DNA of 64,000 bases. Source: Candidatus Synechococcus calcipolaris G9 (lineage in GTDB: Bacteria; Cyanobacteriota; Cyanobacteriia; Thermosynechococcales; Thermosynechococcaceae). Each line of letters opens with the position of its first letter. Within the stretch, counting starts at the first letter, position 1. This document shows, piece after piece, positions 61,801-64,000 of this stretch. Position numbers and translations under genes: made by a program. The stretch is taken from assembly GCF_029582805.1 (NCBI RefSeq), contig NZ_JAKKUT010000002.1, positions 1,699,747 to 1,763,746 on the forward strand, written 5' to 3'. The notes under the pieces are model-generated. The model was given only the letters and a program-made list of their open reading frames with translations. It searched no databases and had not been told where the DNA came from.

Positions 61801-63336
61801 AAAGGGTGTTCCTGACCCTTTTTGAATACTTGAATTAACATAAATTGTGCTACCTATAATGGTGACACTCGTGCCAGTATTTAAGGCAGTTTCAATCTCA
61901 CCTTTATCAACAGTTGCGTTAGCGGTCGGTGTGAAAATATCTGGATTTCCACCACTGAAAGAACCATCGGTGGTTGGACTAGCATCAATAGTTACAGTAA
62001 AGGGATCAAGGAGCCACAGCCCTGCATTGCCTAGGGGAGCACTGGCATCAACTCGGCCAGTAGTGGCTAAAAACTGTTTCCCAGAGGTTTCGACAAAGCC
62101 ACCCTCACCACCACTGGGGCCACCCCGCGCTGAAATAAAGCCATGGAATTGGGTTGCGTTATCAGCCCAGGCAATGACCGTACCGCCATCCCCTAGGTTG
62201 AGGGCATCGGCATTGAGACTGCTACCTGGATTAATAAAGAGGTTTTGGGCATTGAAACTACTATCTAAACGATTCGTTCCTGTACTGCCCCCTAGATAAT
62301 CCCCACCAATGAGCATCGTGCCGCCACCGAAGATACCGGAGGCATCGAATTGGGCGTTGATCAGGGCAATATTTTCACCAAGGACATTGATTTGCCCCCC
62401 TAGTCCAGTGCCATTAGAGACATCTAGAGTTCCGCCCACCACCGCCGTATTCCGATTCATGGGAACCTTGGTGGGGTCATGGATCAAACTAATCGTGCCA
62501 TCGTCATTGTGAACCACACTATTGACCCGTGGGCGATCGCCTCCTCCGGTAATCAGTCGCGGTAAATCCACCGCTTGAATAATTCCATCGGCGGGGATAC
62601 GCTCCGCTGGAATTTCTAAACTTAGGAGCATTCCTTCCTGGGAGATGCGTACCATGCCGGTTTCGGGTACAGCTTGAACCGTAATCGTACCCCCTGGTGC
62701 TGAAAGGGTTCCGGTATTAATCACCTGATGTCCCATCAAACTCAGGTTTTGCCCTGCACCTACGGCTAAATTGCCCTCATTGATGATGATGCCAGTATTG
62801 AGAAATTCAAAGCCCGTGGGATTTCCCAGTAGGTTGGCGTAGTCGTTCACGCCATTAAGATCAAACACACCACCATCAAAATGCACCCGTTGGGCAGTGG
62901 AGGCATGGAAGGCTGCGGGCACATTCAAACTGGCATTCGGCCCAAAGACAATACCGGCAGGATTGAGGAGAAAGAGGTTGCTATTGCCGCCAGTGACTTG
63001 GAGTAAACCATTAATATAGCTGGGGTTGCCACCATTGACCCCCGTTAAAATATTGCGAACCTGGGGGTTAGACAAAAAATTAGCTATCTGCCCCTCATTT
63101 AAGTTAAACTCTCGCAAAAGATGAAAAAGATTTTGACCATCGCCAGAAAAGGCACCGCCGCCAATATCAAATTGCTGACCATTCACGGTGACGGAGGTGT
63201 TTGTACCATTCACGGCTGGGGCCATTTGGGCTTGGGCAACGGTCGCGATCGCAGAGTGAATTCCTAGGGCGATCGCCCATGTTGCGGTTGTAACTGATAG
63301 GAAAATCTTGCGATTTAATAGCATAGAAATACTCAC
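58873..63336 (-). CDS. Filamentous-hemagglutinin (TPS) and CHAT fusion protein
   Basis: A 1487-residue exported protein. A signal-like N-terminus (residues ~1-37) leads into a two-partner-secretion domain (FNLNEGQIANFLSNPQVRNI, NLFLLNPAGIVFG), then a long beta-helical passenger of Asn/Gly/Thr-rich repeats. Around residues 980-1010 is a proline-rich linker, then a C-terminal CHAT domain with VVHLATHGEF (His ~1325) and LTLSACRTAVG (Cys ~1368). The end, FTLIGSPW, parallels the 461-aa CHAT protein at 43918. TPS proteins need an outer-membrane TpsB pore, not in this window. The layout suggests a surface-displayed or released caspase-like protease; substrate unknown. Confidence 0.9.
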   Translation of the reverse strand: MSISMLLNRKIFLSVTTATWAIALGIHSAIATVAQAQMAPAVNGTNTSVTVNGQQFDIGGGAFSGDGQNLFHLLREFNLNEGQIANFLSNPQVRNILTGVNGGNPSYINGLLQVTGGNSNLFLLNPAGIVFGPNASLNVPAAFHASTAQRVHFDGGVFDLNGVNDYANLLGNPTGFEFLNTGIIINEGNLAVGAGQNLSLMGHQVINTGTLSAPGGTITVQAVPETGMVRISQEGMLLSLEIPAERIPADGIIQAVDLPRLITGGGDRPRVNSVVHNDDGTISLIHDPTKVPMNRNTAVVGGTLDVSNGTGLGGQINVLGENIALINAQFDASGIFGGGTMLIGGDYLGGSTGTNRLDSSFNAQNLFINPGSSLNADALNLGDGGTVIAWADNATQFHGFISARGGPSGGEGGFVETSGKQFLATTGRVDASAPLGNAGLWLLDPFTVTIDASPTTDGSFSGGNPDIFTPTANATVDKGEIETALNTGTSVTIIGSTIYVNSSIQKGSGTPFATLKLAAEFDIQINAFIELLNGSFIATTDPAFSGNVDISTPIRANSIDISATNTIYLGGTLESLGGNINLTSDYMYMSSSSILNLQGGNTNLTATDIDIASDTTIRNDFGNVTLTADSFFLSLSSQIIGNQTLTIQPLTPSENITITDFGPSSLQITVDELDRITGFNQLIIGRADGTGVINVENVVFNTNVELRTPGAGSGGINFLTPISFGGQNLTLNSGGTVTQNGAITAGGLALLGSGTFNLTDPGNIFSTLAANSTGPINLTTSTGLNIGTVGTLSEVNTSFLNLVTGGSISQTAPIQTGSLGLTVTGDVNLMNPSNQIGTVAAQTSGNFSLLNSGQIIVDSVNPTGINSGGNVFLQTLNGNIILNQPIAAAAGGDSIVLVAGANFINNAGSSALSAPNGRWLVYSTDPVNNILGGLLGSEQFSTIFPSTANFSGSGFLYRVAAPVPITSMEPPPTTTETSITSPPPPPIQEDIPSTNPPLFGDEINRILFGQEEDNLEEIDETITEIEQEQVTGSTTFFPGVEFAREQIANALDQGDFNTAVEWLERLYTHEFSEYFQEIFTTPGSNTLVNLSINNVQSLLLDMGQQTGQTPALLYTFIRPGQLDILVITPAGEPIYIPVREANQEALQAVMNAFNREVKDPSKTNTNSYLPAAQQLYQWIIEPLNAELQARGIDTLLLSMDEGFRTLPMAALHSGGFDLVSSTVSDTPMIVATGNGQFLIENYNLGLIPSINLIDTQFQPIQTSRILAMGASEFTTQSPLPAVPVELEVISQQLGGGSDFLNQAFTVSNLESQRRRGSYNVVHLATHGEFNAGSPSNSYIQFWNSQLSLSELRDIRLNRPPTELLTLSACRTAVGSREAELGFAGLALQAGVKSAAASLWYVSDEGTLALMTEFYNQLETAPIKAEAMRQAQLAMVRGEVTIEGDRLRGSGVRGGEGIVLPQELMIEGSRNLSHPYFWSAFTLIGSPW

Positions 63337-63449
63337 TCTACCCTGACAGATAGCCTAAAGATGGCTGGCGATTTTTAATATTAAGTTAATCATTTAAGAT
63401 TTAACCATGAATTCGACTCATTTTTAGCCGTGAACCCTTGGTTTTACCC

Positions 63450-64000
63450 CTAGGGAACGGTGGCTGGAATCGTAGCCCCTGAGATATTTTCTGGCGGTTG
63501 TTCTTCTGTCTCATCGGGTGAAATTTCTTCTGGGGAACTGATTGGACGATTGCCCTGATCTTCAGACTCTTCTTGAGGTTCTCGGGTTGCAGTTTCCGGT
63601 TTCGCGGGTTTACGTTGGCGGGGATTTTTTTCTTCTTCTAGGAGTTCTTCTACTAGGGCTTGCATGGTGCGGTGGCGTTCTACCCCTTCAAAGCTAAAAC
63701 GATGATAGTTTTGATCTCGAATTAGACCATTGATATAACGAATCCGCTCTGGGGTGGGGGGGTGGGTTGAAAACCAGGGTAGGACGCGCACTTGACCTCG
63801 ATATTCTTTTTCAAGGGTATGCATTAGGTTCAAGAGTCCATCGGCGGCATAACCAGCCCGAGCGAGCATTTGAGTTCCAAGAATATCCGCCTGACGCTCC
63901 ATATCACGGCTATAGCTGGAAACCAGTAGGCCGGTTAGGTAGCCTCCCCCTGGAAATAAACGGGTTAGGTTAGCGGTGGTTGTCCCTTGGGTGACGAGTT
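63450..64000 (-). CDS. M48-family zinc metalloprotease, C-terminal part (cut by window edge)
   Basis: The open frame runs through the right end of the window. Visible sequence includes RDMERQADILGTQMLARAGY, whose ERQAD corresponds to the third zinc ligand of M48 (HtpX/BepA-like) peptidases; the HExxH motif should lie beyond 64000. Then follow PWFSTHPPTPERIRYINGLI, which is family-typical, and a long low-complexity acidic/proline C-tail. An ATG at 63902 exists but is internal. Probably a periplasmic or membrane-linked protein-quality protease. Confidence 0.88.
   Translation of the reverse strand, partial: LVTQGTTTANLTRLFPGGGYLTGLLVSSYSRDMERQADILGTQMLARAGYAADGLLNLMHTLEKEYRGQVRVLPWFSTHPPTPERIRYINGLIRDQNYHRFSFEGVERHRTMQALVEELLEEEKNPRQRKPAKPETATREPQEESEDQGNRPISSPEEISPDETEEQPPENISGATIPATVP

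Noticed and set aside
60191-62512. Plus-strand frames opposite the hemagglutinin-CHAT gene
   Set aside because: Shadows produced by its repetitive codons.
1-64000. CRISPR arrays, rRNA genes, insertion-sequence transposases, phage genes
   Set aside because: None seen: no regular spaced repeats, no rRNA signatures, no DDE transposase or phage structural proteins.

Overview
The window is chromosomal DNA from a cyanobacterium. It carries psbA (photosystem II D1), psaF-psaJ (photosystem I), psb34, the low-CO2 NDH-1 set ndhF3-ndhD3-cupA, a crtD-type carotenoid desaturase and many cyanobacteria-restricted families (DUF2499, DUF2811, DUF3370, DUF3386). The HIP1 octamer GCGATCGC is scattered through most genes. 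lpxD shows an LPS-bearing outer membrane. I cannot name the species from sequence alone.

Layout. 0-7 kb: psbA with a long upstream region holding an iterated TTGTNATA motif, then a TauE-type exporter, a secreted protein with an internal duplication, an EAL phosphodiesterase, an overlapping pair of small genes, a SLOG-type gene, a membrane gene and tRNA-Met. 7-13 kb: a minus-strand run (psb34-tsaB, a glycosyltransferase-thiG overlap, DUF2499, alcohol dehydrogenase), then tldD. 13-21 kb: lpxD, the CO2-uptake operon ndhF3-ndhD3-cupA (no cupS follows), an Rpn-like nuclease and a membrane protein, closed by a branched hairpin. 21-30 kb: housekeeping and metabolic genes (inositol phosphatase family, ferredoxin, UbiH-like hydroxylase, VanX-like dipeptidase, FkbM methyltransferase, beta carbonic anhydrase, MscS channel, aroC, rbfA).

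30.3-34.9 kb is an accessory island: AT-rich, without HIP1, bracketed by two imperfect ~110-bp direct repeats. It holds a HEPN/DUF4145-NACHT STAND ATPase, a glycine-rich hydrophobic 114-aa protein and a BrnT/BrnA toxin-antitoxin pair. Two integron attC-like hairpins lie after the NACHT gene and over the end of brnA. This is the best candidate for an undescribed defence system and a way of moving it.

35-45 kb: DUF3370, a J-domain protein, a type II NADH dehydrogenase, two foreign-looking small genes, psaF-psaJ, an orphan HicB, an oxygen-dependent protoporphyrinogen oxidase interrupted at an 11-base G run, DUF2811, an intergenic cluster of DnaA-box-like sequences, and a secreted CHAT protein. 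45-54 kb: a minus-strand gene train grpE, dnaK-dnaJ-tusA-rsgA-hpnB-like-GT4-GT4, several joined by 4-8 bp overlaps. 54-64 kb: a zinc-ribbon membrane protein, an alpha/beta hydrolase, crtD, DUF3386 (its stop codon inside a 14-bp tandem repeat), a CobO-like protein without a P-loop, a 1487-aa hemagglutinin-CHAT fusion, and the C-terminal part of an M48 metalloprotease cut by the window edge.

All calls come from reading the sequence and remembered family motifs; no database search was run.
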